Shown here: in pieces, positions 1-8,416 of the stretch
How the letters are laid out: each line of letters opens with the position of its first letter
Numbering within the stretch: the first letter of the stretch is position 1
Assembly (NCBI GenBank): GCA_025937835.1
Contig: JAICQO010000033.1
Location: 1 to 59,113 of the forward strand
From: Polyangiaceae bacterium
GTDB lineage: Bacteria > Myxococcota_A > Polyangia > Polyangiales > Polyangiaceae
DNA: 59,113 nucleotides
Direction: 5' to 3'
The notes under the pieces: generated by a model
What the model was told of the DNA's origin: nothing
Database searches by the model: none
What the model saw: only the letters and a program-made list of their open reading frames with translations
Program-made: the position numbers and the translations under genes

Positions 1-2195
1 CCGGCGAGGCCTGCGTCTCGACGGTAAAGTGCGGCGACCGCGCGATCACGGGCAACGAGCAGTGCGACGACGGCGACACCAGCGACGGCGACGGCTGTTC
101 CGCGACTTGCCAGCTCGAAGCCGGTTGGGTCTGTGCGCTCGGCGGCTTGTGCCGCGCGGCGGCCTGCGGGGACGGGCTGATCGTCGGTCGTGAAGGTTGC
201 GACGACGGCAACGCCAAGAGCGGCGACGGCTGCTCGGAGACGTGCCAGCTCGAGCAGGGCTGGAAGTGCGAAGCTACGCCCAGCGAGTGCGAAGAGACCG
301 TCTGTGGCGATGGCGTCAAAGAAGGTCTCGAGCCGTGCGACGACGGCAACGACCAGTGGTGGGACGGCTGCACGCCGACCTGTACGCTCGAGCCCGACTG
401 CAAGGCGGGCGCGTGCACCTCGCGCTGCGGCGACGGCATCAAGCTGCCCGGCGACGACGAGCAGTGCGACGACGGCAACATCCTCGACGGCGATGGATGC
501 AGCCAAGAGTGCAAGCTCGAGAACCTGCCCGGCATCTACTGCAAGGATTCGGTGAGCGATCCGGACACGATCAACATCCCGGTCGTGTTCCGCGACTTCA
601 ACCGCAGCGGCAAGAACGGCGCCACGCGGCACCCCGACTTCGACGCCTGTTACGCGGGCGACCAGGCGACGACCGGTCTGGTCGAGACCTCGCTCGATGC
701 CGATACCGGCAAGCCCGTGTACACCGGCCAGTGCGGCGTGGGCACGACCTGCAGTGACAAGACCGACGAGTGCCCCTACGAGCGGCAAGTCACCGACGAG
801 GACAGCTTCTCCGAGTGGTACCAGACCTCGGACCAGAGCGACGCGGACCGCGCCAACATCCCGATCGTCCAGTTCCTCACGCTGCGCAAGCGCATGGACG
901 GCTCGTTCGTGTTCGACTCCGCCAACGCCACCGATAACCCCGGCGCGGCAGGCTTCTTCCCGCTCGACGGGCAGGGCTGGGTGGGGCTCAACAAGGAGAA
1001 CGCCTCCGACGGTCACAACTTCGGCTTCACCACCGAGACGCGCTACTGGTTCGAGTACAAGGGCGGCGAGCAGCTGTCGTTCAGCGGCGACGACGACGTG
1101 TGGGTGTTCATCGGCGGCAAGCTGGCCGTGGACCTCGGCGGTCTGCACCCGGCGCGCAGCGGCTCCGTGACGCTGAGCGACGCGGACAGCAACTCCGACG
1201 GCAAGAAGGACGACTCGCGCTTCGGCCTCGTCGAAGGCAAGGTCTACGAGATCGCGCTGTTCCACGCCGAGCGCCACACCAACGCCTCGAACTTCAAGCT
1301 GACCATCAAGGGCTTCAACTCGGGCCGCACGGTCTGTGCTCCCGAGTGCGGCGACGGCATCCTGGCAGGCCCCGACGAGATCTGCGACGACGGCACCAAC
1401 AACGGCAGCTACGGCACGTGCAAGAACGACTGCACCCTGGCTCCGTACTGCGGTGACGGCCTGGTCTCGGGTCCCGAAGCCTGTGACCTCGGCGTGAACG
1501 TCGATTCCTACGCCACGAGCCCGGATGCCTGCGCGCCGGGTTGCGTGAAGCCTCCGGGCTGCGGGGACGGCGTGCTCGACGGCCGCTTCGAGCAGTGCGA
1601 CGCCGGTGACGACAACGCCGGCGACGCTTACGGCGCGAACGCCTGCACGGACGAGTGCCGCGCAGCTCCGTACTGCGGCGACTCGAAGACCGACGCCGAC
1701 TACGGTGAGGTCTGCGACGACGGCGAGGAGAACGGCAGCGGTTACCCGGGTTCTTGCTACGCCGACTGCAGCGGTCGCGTCGATCAGCCGAACTGCGGCA
1801 ACGGCCGGCTCGACGACAAGGAGCAGTGCGATGCGGGCGCCGCCAACGGCACCGCGCAGAGCAACTGCGACATGCGCTGCAAGTACCGCTGCGGTAACGG
1901 CGTGAAGGAGACCGGCGAAGAGTGCGACGACGGCGTCAACGACGGCAGCTACGGCACCTGCAACGAGGACTGCACGCTGGCTCCGTACTGCGGCGACGGT
2001 GAAACCACCGCCGACGAAGAATGCGACGCAGGCGACGACAACCAGAGCAGCGCCGACGCCTACGGCGAGGACGAATGCACGACATCCTGCCTCGCGGCTC
2101 CCTACTGCGGCGACCGCAAGGTGCAGGCGCGGTTCAACGAGACCTGCGACGGCGGAAGCAACTGCAGCGCGCAGTGCAAGTCCGTGATTCAGTAG
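1..2195 (+). CDS. DUF4215 Cys-rich repeat and fibro-slime domain protein (5' partial)
   Basis: The frame is open from the first bases, so the true start lies upstream; the internal TTG near 147 is not needed. Twelve Cys-rich repeats of the form CGDG...E.CDDGN...C...C are visible: four before and eight after a fibro-slime/PA14-like domain at about 550-1320. That domain carries the hallmark FSGDDDVWVFIGGKLAVDLG followed by HAERH and NFKLTIKGF. The repeats match DUF4215, known from secreted proteins of Myxococcota. The protein is presumably exported and disulfide-rich, acting on the cell surface or in extracellular matrix, perhaps as an adhesin or slime component; this role is inference. The carboxy end has no MYXO-CTERM tail and stops just after the last repeat. 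A strong hairpin follows the stop. Confidence 0.88.
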   Translation, partial: GEACVSTVKCGDRAITGNEQCDDGDTSDGDGCSATCQLEAGWVCALGGLCRAAACGDGLIVGREGCDDGNAKSGDGCSETCQLEQGWKCEATPSECEETVCGDGVKEGLEPCDDGNDQWWDGCTPTCTLEPDCKAGACTSRCGDGIKLPGDDEQCDDGNILDGDGCSQECKLENLPGIYCKDSVSDPDTINIPVVFRDFNRSGKNGATRHPDFDACYAGDQATTGLVETSLDADTGKPVYTGQCGVGTTCSDKTDECPYERQVTDEDSFSEWYQTSDQSDADRANIPIVQFLTLRKRMDGSFVFDSANATDNPGAAGFFPLDGQGWVGLNKENASDGHNFGFTTETRYWFEYKGGEQLSFSGDDDVWVFIGGKLAVDLGGLHPARSGSVTLSDADSNSDGKKDDSRFGLVEGKVYEIALFHAERHTNASNFKLTIKGFNSGRTVCAPECGDGILAGPDEICDDGTNNGSYGTCKNDCTLAPYCGDGLVSGPEACDLGVNVDSYATSPDACAPGCVKPPGCGDGVLDGRFEQCDAGDDNAGDAYGANACTDECRAAPYCGDSKTDADYGEVCDDGEENGSGYPGSCYADCSGRVDQPNCGNGRLDDKEQCDAGAANGTAQSNCDMRCKYRCGNGVKETGEECDDGVNDGSYGTCNEDCTLAPYCGDGETTADEECDAGDDNQSSADAYGEDECTTSCLAAPYCGDRKVQARFNETCDGGSNCSAQCKSVIQ

Positions 2196-2213
2196 CGCCG
2201 GCCAAGTAAAGAC

Positions 2214-2247
2214 GAAGGGCTCCGGGAGAAACCTCTCGGGGCTCTTC
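2214..2247 (+). terminator. Rho-independent-like terminator of the Cys-rich protein gene
   Basis: A 15-bp stem (arms 2214-2228 and 2233-2247, three G-U pairs, AAAC loop) starts 18 bases after the TAG stop and is followed by a pyrimidine-rich TTCTTGGG. The T-tract is imperfect. Confidence 0.7.
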
Positions 2248-2276
2248 TTCTTGGGACGTCGTCGAGGACGGCTTTT

Positions 2277-2321
2277 GTCGCCAAGGCGCCAGGGGACGCC
2301 AAGAGTCGCCAAGGTTTTTTT
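2277..2321 (+). repeat. Short CGCCAAGG-type repeats ending in a T7 run
   Basis: The decamer gtcgccaagg occurs at 2277-2286 and 2305-2314, with two further cgcca-type units between them, then seven T. The rest of the 366-bp gap 2248-2613 shows no convincing gene: the frame continuing upstream of the GNAT start lacks a recognisable domain. The repeat probably belongs to a dispersed intergenic family, but only this copy is in the window. Confidence 0.45.
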
Positions 2322-2613
2322 GGGGGGCGACGGATTACGGCGTGGGGCGGCGGGGGAGCGACACGGGAAGTTGCTCGAGCCGTTTTCGGGCAGTGATGCC
2401 ACCACCGAATCATGGGAAAGGCGAGTTTCCGTTGCCGCTGCGGCGCTCTATCTCTCGTGCGCGGGTTGCAGTGCGGCGGGTAACGATGCGCCGTCGCCCA
2501 CGGCGCCGGACGTCGAGTTTTTGGGTGAAACGGCGGACGATGGGCGCCGACGGTGCGAGTGCGGGAGCTCGAAGGTGAAGGGCTCGAGCGTGAGGCGCTA
2601 CACTGCGCCTGCC

Positions 2614-3099
2614 ATGCTTGACGTCACGATCCGCCGCGCGACTCGCGGCGAGCTCTCGGAAATCGCAAAGCTTGCCGGTCAACTGGTGCAGCTGCACCAC
2701 GACCGGGATCCGGGGCGGTTCTTCCTGCCCGATCGGGTCGAGGAGGGGTACGCGTGGTGGTTCGGGCGGGAGCTCGAAAATCCGAAGGCCGTGATCCTGG
2801 CGGCGCTGGATGAGGGCCGAGTGGTCGGGTACTCGTACGGCACGCTCGACGAACGCGATTTCAATCAGCTGCTCGATCGGCACGGCTCGATCCACGACGT
2901 GTTCGTCTCGAGCGCCAAGCGGCGCGGGCGGATCGGGCGGGGGTTGGTGGTGGCGATGGTCGCGGAGCTCGAGGCGCTCGGCGCTCCGCGAGTCGTGCTC
3001 CACACCATGGTCTCCAACACCGCGGCTCAGGCGCTCTTTCGAAGCGTCGGCTTCCGAGACACGATGCTGGAGATGACGCGCGGTCCGGTTTCGGACTGA
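2614..3099 (+). CDS. GNAT family N-acetyltransferase
   Basis: This 161-aa protein has the length and pattern of a single GNAT domain: an N-terminal VTIRRAT strand, a central VVGYSYG strand, IHDVFVSSAKRRGRIGRGL as the acetyl-CoA loop (R/Q-x-x-G-x-G/A type) and a C-terminal NTAAQALFRSVGF segment. It would transfer an acetyl group from acetyl-CoA to an amine; the substrate cannot be read from sequence. The ATG at 2614 was chosen because the fold begins there, although the frame is open further upstream. It stands alone, 26 bases before the next gene. Confidence 0.82.
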   Translation: MLDVTIRRATRGELSEIAKLAGQLVQLHHDRDPGRFFLPDRVEEGYAWWFGRELENPKAVILAALDEGRVVGYSYGTLDERDFNQLLDRHGSIHDVFVSSAKRRGRIGRGLVVAMVAELEALGAPRVVLHTMVSNTAAQALFRSVGFRDTMLEMTRGPVSD

Positions 3100-3125
3100 G
3101 GAAACTGCGCGACGCGGTCGATTCC

Positions 3126-4199
3126 GTGATCGTGCGCGCAAACGCCGACCATCATCGTGGCGTGACTGGGTTCGAAGGCTTCTTGCAGTACGACGTCGCG
3201 GCCGGGTGTCCTCCGGAGGTCGAGTTCCGGCAGGCCGTGGAGCGGCGGGGGGCCGAGATCGCGAGCGGTGGCGGCGACGGATTGCGCTCGGTCGGGGTGA
3301 CGATCCGGCCGGTACCGGGCGGGTTTTCGGGCGAGGTGCGGATCGAGCCGCGGCAGGGGACGCCAGGGGCTCGCGCGGTGCGGGCGGCGAGCTGCGCGGA
3401 GGTCGTGGACGGGCTCGCGCTGGTCACGGCGATCGCCCTCCGCGATGCGGAAACGGCGGCGCGTGACGAGGCTCTGTCGAAGCCACCCGAGCCCGCGCCC
3501 TCGCAGCAGGTAGCGTCACCCGAGCCCGCGCCGTCGAAGGCCGTGGACACGCCGCCACCAAAAGCGCACGAGCCGGAAGCGCCGTTGCGTCTGCGCGGGA
3601 CCAACTTCGGCGCGGCGCGCTCGGAGCGGGTGCCCGCGGGAACGTTGCGCTTCGAGAGCGTGCGCACCGCGACGTTGCTCGCGGGGGCGGTGGTGGGCTG
3701 GGTGCCAGGCGTGGTGCTGCCGCGCTACGAGCTGTCGCTCAAGGCGACGAACTTCGTCATATCACCCTCGGGTATTACGCATCTGGTGGGACAGACGATC
3801 GCCGTGCGCTGGACTTTGCTCGGGTACGGCACGCACCGCTCGGCGGACGATTACGAGACACGGATGAACGGCTTGCTCGCCGGCGTGAGCTCGTGCTCGG
3901 CGCTGACGTACGACTCGGAGGGGTGGCAGGCGTTCCTGTGCGGGGACTTCGCGATGGGGGTGATGCACCTGGACGTGCGCGACCCTGCCGGCGAGCACCG
4001 CACGCGCGAGGTCGGGGTCGGGAAGGCCGGGCTCAGCGCCGACTTTTCGTACGCGTTCAATCGGTTTCTGTTCGCGAGCGCGCATTTGGGCGGGGAAATG
4101 GCCCTCGAGTTCCGCGCAGAGCGGCCCGACGGCAGCACGCTGTTCGAATCCAACCTGTTTCACGGCTACGCTGCCGGGGGCCTCGGTGTTCGCTTCTGA
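3126..4199 (+). CDS. Predicted envelope protein encoded with an ECF sigma factor
   Basis: This 357-aa protein starts with a GTG (3126; another GTG at 3132 is possible) and belongs to no family I can name. Residues about 20-110 form a compact domain with two Cys (AAGCPPE and AASCAEVVDGLALVTAIAL). A Pro/Ala/Ser-rich stretch follows (about 120-150). The C-terminal 180 residues look like amphipathic beta strands ending GGLGVRF, a terminal aromatic residue like that of outer-membrane barrels. No clear signal peptide is seen, so the start may be wrong or export atypical. Its end overlaps the sigma-factor start by 14 bases, implying one transcript with the next two genes. Localisation in the outer membrane is inference. 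Confidence 0.6.
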   Translation: MIVRANADHHRGVTGFEGFLQYDVAAGCPPEVEFRQAVERRGAEIASGGGDGLRSVGVTIRPVPGGFSGEVRIEPRQGTPGARAVRAASCAEVVDGLALVTAIALRDAETAARDEALSKPPEPAPSQQVASPEPAPSKAVDTPPPKAHEPEAPLRLRGTNFGAARSERVPAGTLRFESVRTATLLAGAVVGWVPGVVLPRYELSLKATNFVISPSGITHLVGQTIAVRWTLLGYGTHRSADDYETRMNGLLAGVSSCSALTYDSEGWQAFLCGDFAMGVMHLDVRDPAGEHRTREVGVGKAGLSADFSYAFNRFLFASAHLGGEMALEFRAERPDGSTLFESNLFHGYAAGGLGVRF

Positions 4200-4785
4200 C
4201 TCTCGTCTCGGCGGTCGCGTGTTGTCCGGCGAAGGTGTGGCCGAACCGGTGACGCGCGCGGCGCTCGTCGAGTTGAAGCCTTTGTTCACGGCGCACTACG
4301 CTTCGGTGTGGCGCCTGCTGCGGCGGCTGGGTGTGCCGGAGCCGATGGTCGACGATGCGGCTCAAGAGGTGTTCTGGGTTGCGGCGCGCCGGCTCGCCGA
4401 TATCCAACCGGACAGCGCCGGGTCGTTCCTGTACGGAGTGGCGCTGCGCGTCGCAGCGAGTCTGTTGCGGCGTGAAAGACTCGCCCCTTCGCTCGTCGAG
4501 CTCGGTGACGCACACGAGCTGGCCCATGCGGAGCCGTCTCCGGAGCAGTGCCTGGAGGAGCGCCGGGCCCGCGAAATGCTGGACGAGGTGATCGCGAAGC
4601 TGCCGCTCGAGCTCCGCACGGTGTTCGTGTTGTACGAGCTCGAGGGCTTGCAGATCCGTGAAATCGCGGAAATCGAGGCGATTCCGCTGGGCACTGCGAG
4701 CTCGCGCTTGCGGCGTGCGCGCGAGGAGTTTTCGAGCATTGCGCGCCGCGTGCGCGCTGCGCTCTCCGGAAGGGCGGTGCCGTGA
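4186..4785 (+). CDS. ECF-type RNA polymerase sigma factor (sigma-70 family)
   Basis: The 199-aa product has sigma region 2 (about residues 32-90, with VDDAAQEVFWVAARRL) and region 4 (about 130-185, with LPLELRTVFVLYELEGLQIREIA and the recognition helix GTASSRLRRAREEF). It should direct core RNA polymerase to a specific promoter set. The GTG start lies inside the preceding gene; a second GTG at 4219 is possible. The stop overlaps the next start in a TGATG junction, which suggests translational coupling to the downstream membrane protein, a candidate anti-sigma factor. Confidence 0.88.
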   Translation: MFASDSRLGGRVLSGEGVAEPVTRAALVELKPLFTAHYASVWRLLRRLGVPEPMVDDAAQEVFWVAARRLADIQPDSAGSFLYGVALRVAASLLRRERLAPSLVELGDAHELAHAEPSPEQCLEERRAREMLDEVIAKLPLELRTVFVLYELEGLQIREIAEIEAIPLGTASSRLRRAREEFSSIARRVRAALSGRAVP

Positions 4786-5462
4786 TGGCGAGCGGTGACG
4801 ATTTCGAGCGCTGGTTACTCGACTCGGCGCGCGAGGATGCGCTGCCCGCGGGCGCGACGGAGCGCGCCTGGGCGAGCTTTGCCGCAGCGACCGGTGCGAT
4901 GGGAGACGCCGTCGCCGGAAAGACGAACGCGGCTCGCGTCGATGCGTCGAAAGCGACGGCCGCCAAGTGGTTGGCCATCGGCGCGCTCGGCGGCGGCGCC
5001 GTGGTCGCGCTGTGGTTGCGCGGCGCTCCGCCGCAGCCGGGGGCGACAGCGCCGGCCGTGAGTGTCGTGGCTGCGCCGCAAACGCCGGCGCAACCCAGCG
5101 CGGCGCCAGCGCCGGTCGTCGCGGTCCCGGCGCCGGAGCCGAGTGAGGTTGCGGTGCGACACGAAGCCCGCGAAGCGCCGGCAAAGATGCGATCGACGCT
5201 GGCCGCGGAGGTGGCGCTGCTCGACGCGGTGCGCCGCTCTCTCGCGAACGGCGCCCACGGCGACGCGCTACGGAGCCTGGCGCACTACGAGCGGCGCTTT
5301 CCTCAGGGGCTGCTCGCTTCGGACGCCGAAGTGCTGACGATTGAAGCGCTGATAGCGAAAGGTGACGGCGGAGCCGCGCGCGCGCGGGCCGTGCGCTTCC
5401 TCACCAAACATCCGCGCGATCCGCACACTGCGCGCGTGCGGGCTCTGGCCGCGAAGCCCTGA
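4785..5462 (+). CDS. Single-pass membrane protein with TPR-like periplasmic domain; candidate anti-sigma factor
   Basis: This 225-aa protein starts at the ATG of the TGATG junction. About 60 cytoplasmic residues precede one membrane helix (about 63-79, AIGALGGGAVVALWL), then a Pro/Ala-rich linker and a helical C-terminal third that reads like one or two TPR units (LANGAHGDALRSLAHYERRFP and following). That end resembles the C-terminus of the FecR-TPR protein at 34623-35888, also encoded with an ECF sigma factor. Position and topology suggest it sequesters the sigma factor at the membrane; no classical zinc (ZAS) motif is visible, so this is inference. It is convergent with the next gene, 4 bases apart. 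Confidence 0.65.
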   Translation: MASGDDFERWLLDSAREDALPAGATERAWASFAAATGAMGDAVAGKTNAARVDASKATAAKWLAIGALGGGAVVALWLRGAPPQPGATAPAVSVVAAPQTPAQPSAAPAPVVAVPAPEPSEVAVRHEAREAPAKMRSTLAAEVALLDAVRRSLANGAHGDALRSLAHYERRFPQGLLASDAEVLTIEALIAKGDGGAARARAVRFLTKHPRDPHTARVRALAAKP

Positions 5463-5466
5463 GGGC

Positions 5467-7275
5467 TCAGCGCTCGAACGGGCCGAGATCGACCGGTGCC
5501 TGGCGCGCGGCGCCGTCGTGATCGGTCGTGACCTCGGGGAGCCGCTCACCCTCGTCGAGCCAGGGCGCAGCCGCGCTCGGGGCAAAGCCTGCCGGGTCGT
5601 GCTCGACGGCGGCCGGGAATGCTTGAAACCAGCCCGCGTCGAACTCGGTCAGGCGGAGCTCGCCGGAGCCGGGCTCGTACGCCGGTGCCTCGTCCTCGGA
5701 GCCGAAGGTTCCCGAGATCCACGCGTTGCTCTCGAAGGTGTTGGCGTCGACGGTCGTGCCGTCGGTCGCGAGCAATTGCCCGCCGCTGCTGACCGCGACC
5801 ACGACGTTGTTCACGAACCGGTTGTCGGTCGAGTCGTTGATGAACTGAACGGCCTGGCGACTGTTGACGTTCGTCACGAAGGCGTTGTGCGCAACGAGGT
5901 TGTTGGAGGAGCCGAGATTCGGGTTGTCGGTTTCTTGCCAGAAGCTCACGCCGTGGCGCGCAGGCAGCGCGAAGATGTTGTTCTTGACCACGCTGTTGCG
6001 GACGGAGGTGAAATTCGGTCCCTGTGCCAGGCTGTGGTGGAAGAAATTCCCTTCGATCAGCATGAAATCGGAGGCGCCGCGGCCGCCCGTCGGGTGACTG
6101 CCAGCGACGGCGTCGCACTCCGGGTCGTCGAAGTCGATGCCGTCGTCGGCACAGGTGGAGGCGGGATCGGCGTTGATCTGGAAGTCGGAGGAGTACGTGT
6201 CGTACGTCTCGTTCCAGCGCGCGATGTTCCAGTCGCTGCCGTTGCTGAGGTAGATGCCGTGGCCGTCGCCCGAACCGGTGTCGTAGGCGGTGCAGCTCTG
6301 GATGGCGAACCAGTCGGATTGTCCGGTGAAGAAGGGGTCGTTGTTTTGCCCGTGCCCCACCGTGTTCAGCACGGCGATGCCGCGCTGGTGCTCGTCCGCC
6401 GGATACCCGAGGCCGACCGCGCGAACTCCATAATTGCCGCCGACCAGCTCGAAGCCGTCGATCGCCACGTAGTCGGCGCCCTCGAGGTTGAAGCAGGTCC
6501 GACGACCGCTGTCGCAGCAGTTGATGGTGACGCCCGGCTCGGCTGCGAGCACGATCGGCTGGTCATAAGTGCCGCTGTGGTCCGAGTCGAGCTCGAAGCA
6601 GCCGCTATAGGTCCCGCTCAAGAACTGGATCTTGCGGCCCGGAACCGCGCCGGAGAGCGCGCTCGACACACTCGCGGGCGTTGCCTGCGAGCTGCCGTTT
6701 CCGGTGCCGTTCGGGCTCACGTAGACGGTGCTCGACGGCTGCCAGTCGCAGTCCGTGTAGTAGCGATTGAAGCGCTCGGGAAAGTCGAAGTAGTCCGCGC
6801 CTCGCGCCACGGCGGGCGCGCATGCGTCCGCCGGACCGCCGCTCGGCGCTCCGCCGTCGGCCGGACTCGCACCGCTGCTGCCGCCAGCCCCGCCTCCCGT
6901 CTCTCCGCTGTCACCACCGCCTGCGCCGCCGGCTCCGCCGCCCGAGCCCGCGTCGACTCCGCCGTCAGCGCCCGCAGCGGCATTGCTGCCGCCCGTCGTG
7001 CTGTTTGCGCCGCCGAGCCCCGCGCCGCTGGCACCGCCGGTGTCGCTGCTGCTGCCGCCACTGCTGCTGCCACCCGCGCCGCCGCGACCCGCGGAGCTCG
7101 ACGCTCCGCCCGTCTTCACTCCGCCGCTGGCGCCCGGTGTGCCGCCCGAACCGCGCCCGCCGCTCGAAGAGCCGCCGCTTCCGCCTTCAGAGCTCGGCGT
7201 GTCGTCGTCGCCACAGCCCGCGAAGACAAGGAATGCGAAACTCACCGCCCAAGGCCAGACGAGCCCGTCGCGCAT
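5467..7275 (-). CDS. Lipoprotein with Gly/Ser linker and right-handed parallel beta-helix
   Basis: The 602-aa protein has a lipoprotein signal (FLVFAGC, Cys21), then about 140 residues of Gly/Ser/Ala linker, then a domain starting STVYVSPNGTGNGSSQATPA. The latter is the typical opening of pectin-lyase-fold proteins (a short YVSPNG strand, a region like TPASVSSALSGAVPG, then repeated Asn/Gly/Val rungs such as NLVAHNAF, NSVVKNNIF and DNRFVNNVVV). Such proteins bind or cleave polysaccharides; catalytic residues cannot be assigned by eye, so enzyme activity is open. Export to the outer membrane with the helix facing outward is likely. Confidence 0.83.
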   Translation of the reverse strand: MRDGLVWPWAVSFAFLVFAGCGDDDTPSSEGGSGGSSSGGRGSGGTPGASGGVKTGGASSSAGRGGAGGSSSGGSSSDTGGASGAGLGGANSTTGGSNAAAGADGGVDAGSGGGAGGAGGGDSGETGGGAGGSSGASPADGGAPSGGPADACAPAVARGADYFDFPERFNRYYTDCDWQPSSTVYVSPNGTGNGSSQATPASVSSALSGAVPGRKIQFLSGTYSGCFELDSDHSGTYDQPIVLAAEPGVTINCCDSGRRTCFNLEGADYVAIDGFELVGGNYGVRAVGLGYPADEHQRGIAVLNTVGHGQNNDPFFTGQSDWFAIQSCTAYDTGSGDGHGIYLSNGSDWNIARWNETYDTYSSDFQINADPASTCADDGIDFDDPECDAVAGSHPTGGRGASDFMLIEGNFFHHSLAQGPNFTSVRNSVVKNNIFALPARHGVSFWQETDNPNLGSSNNLVAHNAFVTNVNSRQAVQFINDSTDNRFVNNVVVAVSSGGQLLATDGTTVDANTFESNAWISGTFGSEDEAPAYEPGSGELRLTEFDAGWFQAFPAAVEHDPAGFAPSAAAPWLDEGERLPEVTTDHDGAARQAPVDLGPFER

Positions 7276-7312
7276 CGCCCGAGCCTATCCTGATTTCGAA
7301 GCGCGGTGTGCG

Positions 7313-7675
7313 TCAGACGCTCTTGCCGTCGACGTGCTGGACCTGCAGCGCGCCTACATCGACGCCTTCGAGACAGCGCGCGTTGACGGCGACGACGTCT
7401 TCACCGGTCTGCTTCTTGCCGCGTGCAAAGGCTTTGATGCCGCAGGTGCTGCAGAACAGGTGGTGGATCACGTTCTTGTTGAACTGGTAATCGCTGAGCG
7501 ACTCTTCACCACGGAGGAGCTTGAACGAATCCGTCCCCACGAAGGTGAGCAGCGTGCCGCTGCGCCCGCACATCGAGCAGTTGCAAGCGAGCACCGGCTT
7601 CTCCAAATCGAGGCTCACCTCGTACTGAACTCGTCCACAGTGACAGCTGCCCTGATACGTCTTGGCTTCGCTCAT
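7313..7675 (-). CDS. GFA-family (CENP-V/GFA domain) zinc protein
   Basis: The start is the internal ATG at 7675 (MSEAKTYQGSCHCG); the longer frame upstream translates repeat DNA. The 120-aa product carries CHCGRVQYEV, CNCSMCGRSG and CSTCGIKAFARG, the Cys ligands of the two zinc sites of the GFA/CENP-V fold. The family includes glutathione-dependent formaldehyde-activating enzymes, but most members have no proven substrate. The intergenic foldback repeats lie just upstream. Confidence 0.85.
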   Translation of the reverse strand: MSEAKTYQGSCHCGRVQYEVSLDLEKPVLACNCSMCGRSGTLLTFVGTDSFKLLRGEESLSDYQFNKNVIHHLFCSTCGIKAFARGKKQTGEDVVAVNARCLEGVDVGALQVQHVDGKSV

Positions 7676-7708
7676 GCGCGAACGGTAAGAAACCGCGCGC
7701 TGCGTGTC

Positions 7709-8087
7709 GAGTGGCATCGCCCGCTCTGAAAAGTCTTTGCGCGGCGTGGGGCGGGGGCGCAACAGGAAGACCGGTAAGACCGGAAGCCGGATTTTCTTGG
7801 AGGAGAGAGAGTCGGGGTCGTGCAACGCAAAATCCCAGCCCGCCTTCTGACTGTGATGTGTGATCGTCGAACCCGGCCGACCCGAGCGTTCTCAGGAACA
7901 CCCGCGTAGCCCCCACCGGGCTCTGCGCAGCCCATCAGCCAAGCCTAGCGCCCCACAAAACCAACTCTTGTTTCCGGACTTCCTGTCTTCTTGTCTTCCT
8001 GTTAGAAAAATAAACGCGACGCCGCGCCGCCCCACCGCGGCCGCGCAACGACGTCGGTAGACAAAGCAAGCCAGGCGCGGCTGCTGA
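7709..8087. repeat. Foldback repeat, copy 1 (arms A1 and B1 with 114-bp interior)
   Basis: Arm A1 (7709-7837) and arm B1 (7952-8087) recur almost unchanged as 8086-8211 and 8208-8342. Inside the arms, aacaggaagac (A) and gtcttcctgtt (B) are inverse complements, so the unit can fold back. Copy 1 differs by a unique interior at 7838-7951. No transposase gene is present. Confidence 0.75.
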
Positions 8088-8342
8088 GTGGCATCGCCGC
8101 TCTGAAAAGTCTTTGCGCGGCGTGGGGCGGGGGCGCAACAGGAAGACCGGTAAGACCGGAAGCCGGATTTTCTTGGAGGAGAGAGTCGGGTTCGTGCAAC
8201 GCAAAATCCCACAAAACCAACTCTTATTCGGGACTTCCTGTCTTCTTGTCTTCCTGTTAGAAAAATAAACGCGACGCCGCGCCGTCCCACCGCGGCCGCG
8301 CAACGACGTCGGCAGACAAAGCAAGCCAGGCGCGGCTGCTGA
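8086..8342. repeat. Foldback repeat, copy 2 (arms A2 and B2 directly abutting)
   Basis: This is a direct-orientation duplicate of copy 1, lacking the 114-bp interior. Differences are few (for example one C missing in gcatcgc[c]cgctc, and cttgtttcc changed to cttattcg). Together the copies fill most of the 741-bp gap 7676-8416, which shows no credible gene. Confidence 0.75.
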
Positions 8343-8353
8343 ACCGCGCCTGG
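8326..8353 (-). terminator. Perfect 10-bp hairpin downstream of the Cys-rich lipoprotein gene
   Basis: Arms ccaggcgcgg (8326-8335) and ccgcgcctgg (8344-8353) enclose an 8-base loop. On the minus strand it lies 63 bases after the stop at 8417 and is followed by CTTGCTTTGT, a weak T-tract. One arm is the end of repeat arm B2, so it may belong to the repeat instead. Confidence 0.5.
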
Positions 8354-8416
8354 TCTCGGCGCGCTGCCTGATGTCGGGGTGCGACGGGCAGCGCGCTCTT
8401 TACTGCGAGGGCCCCC

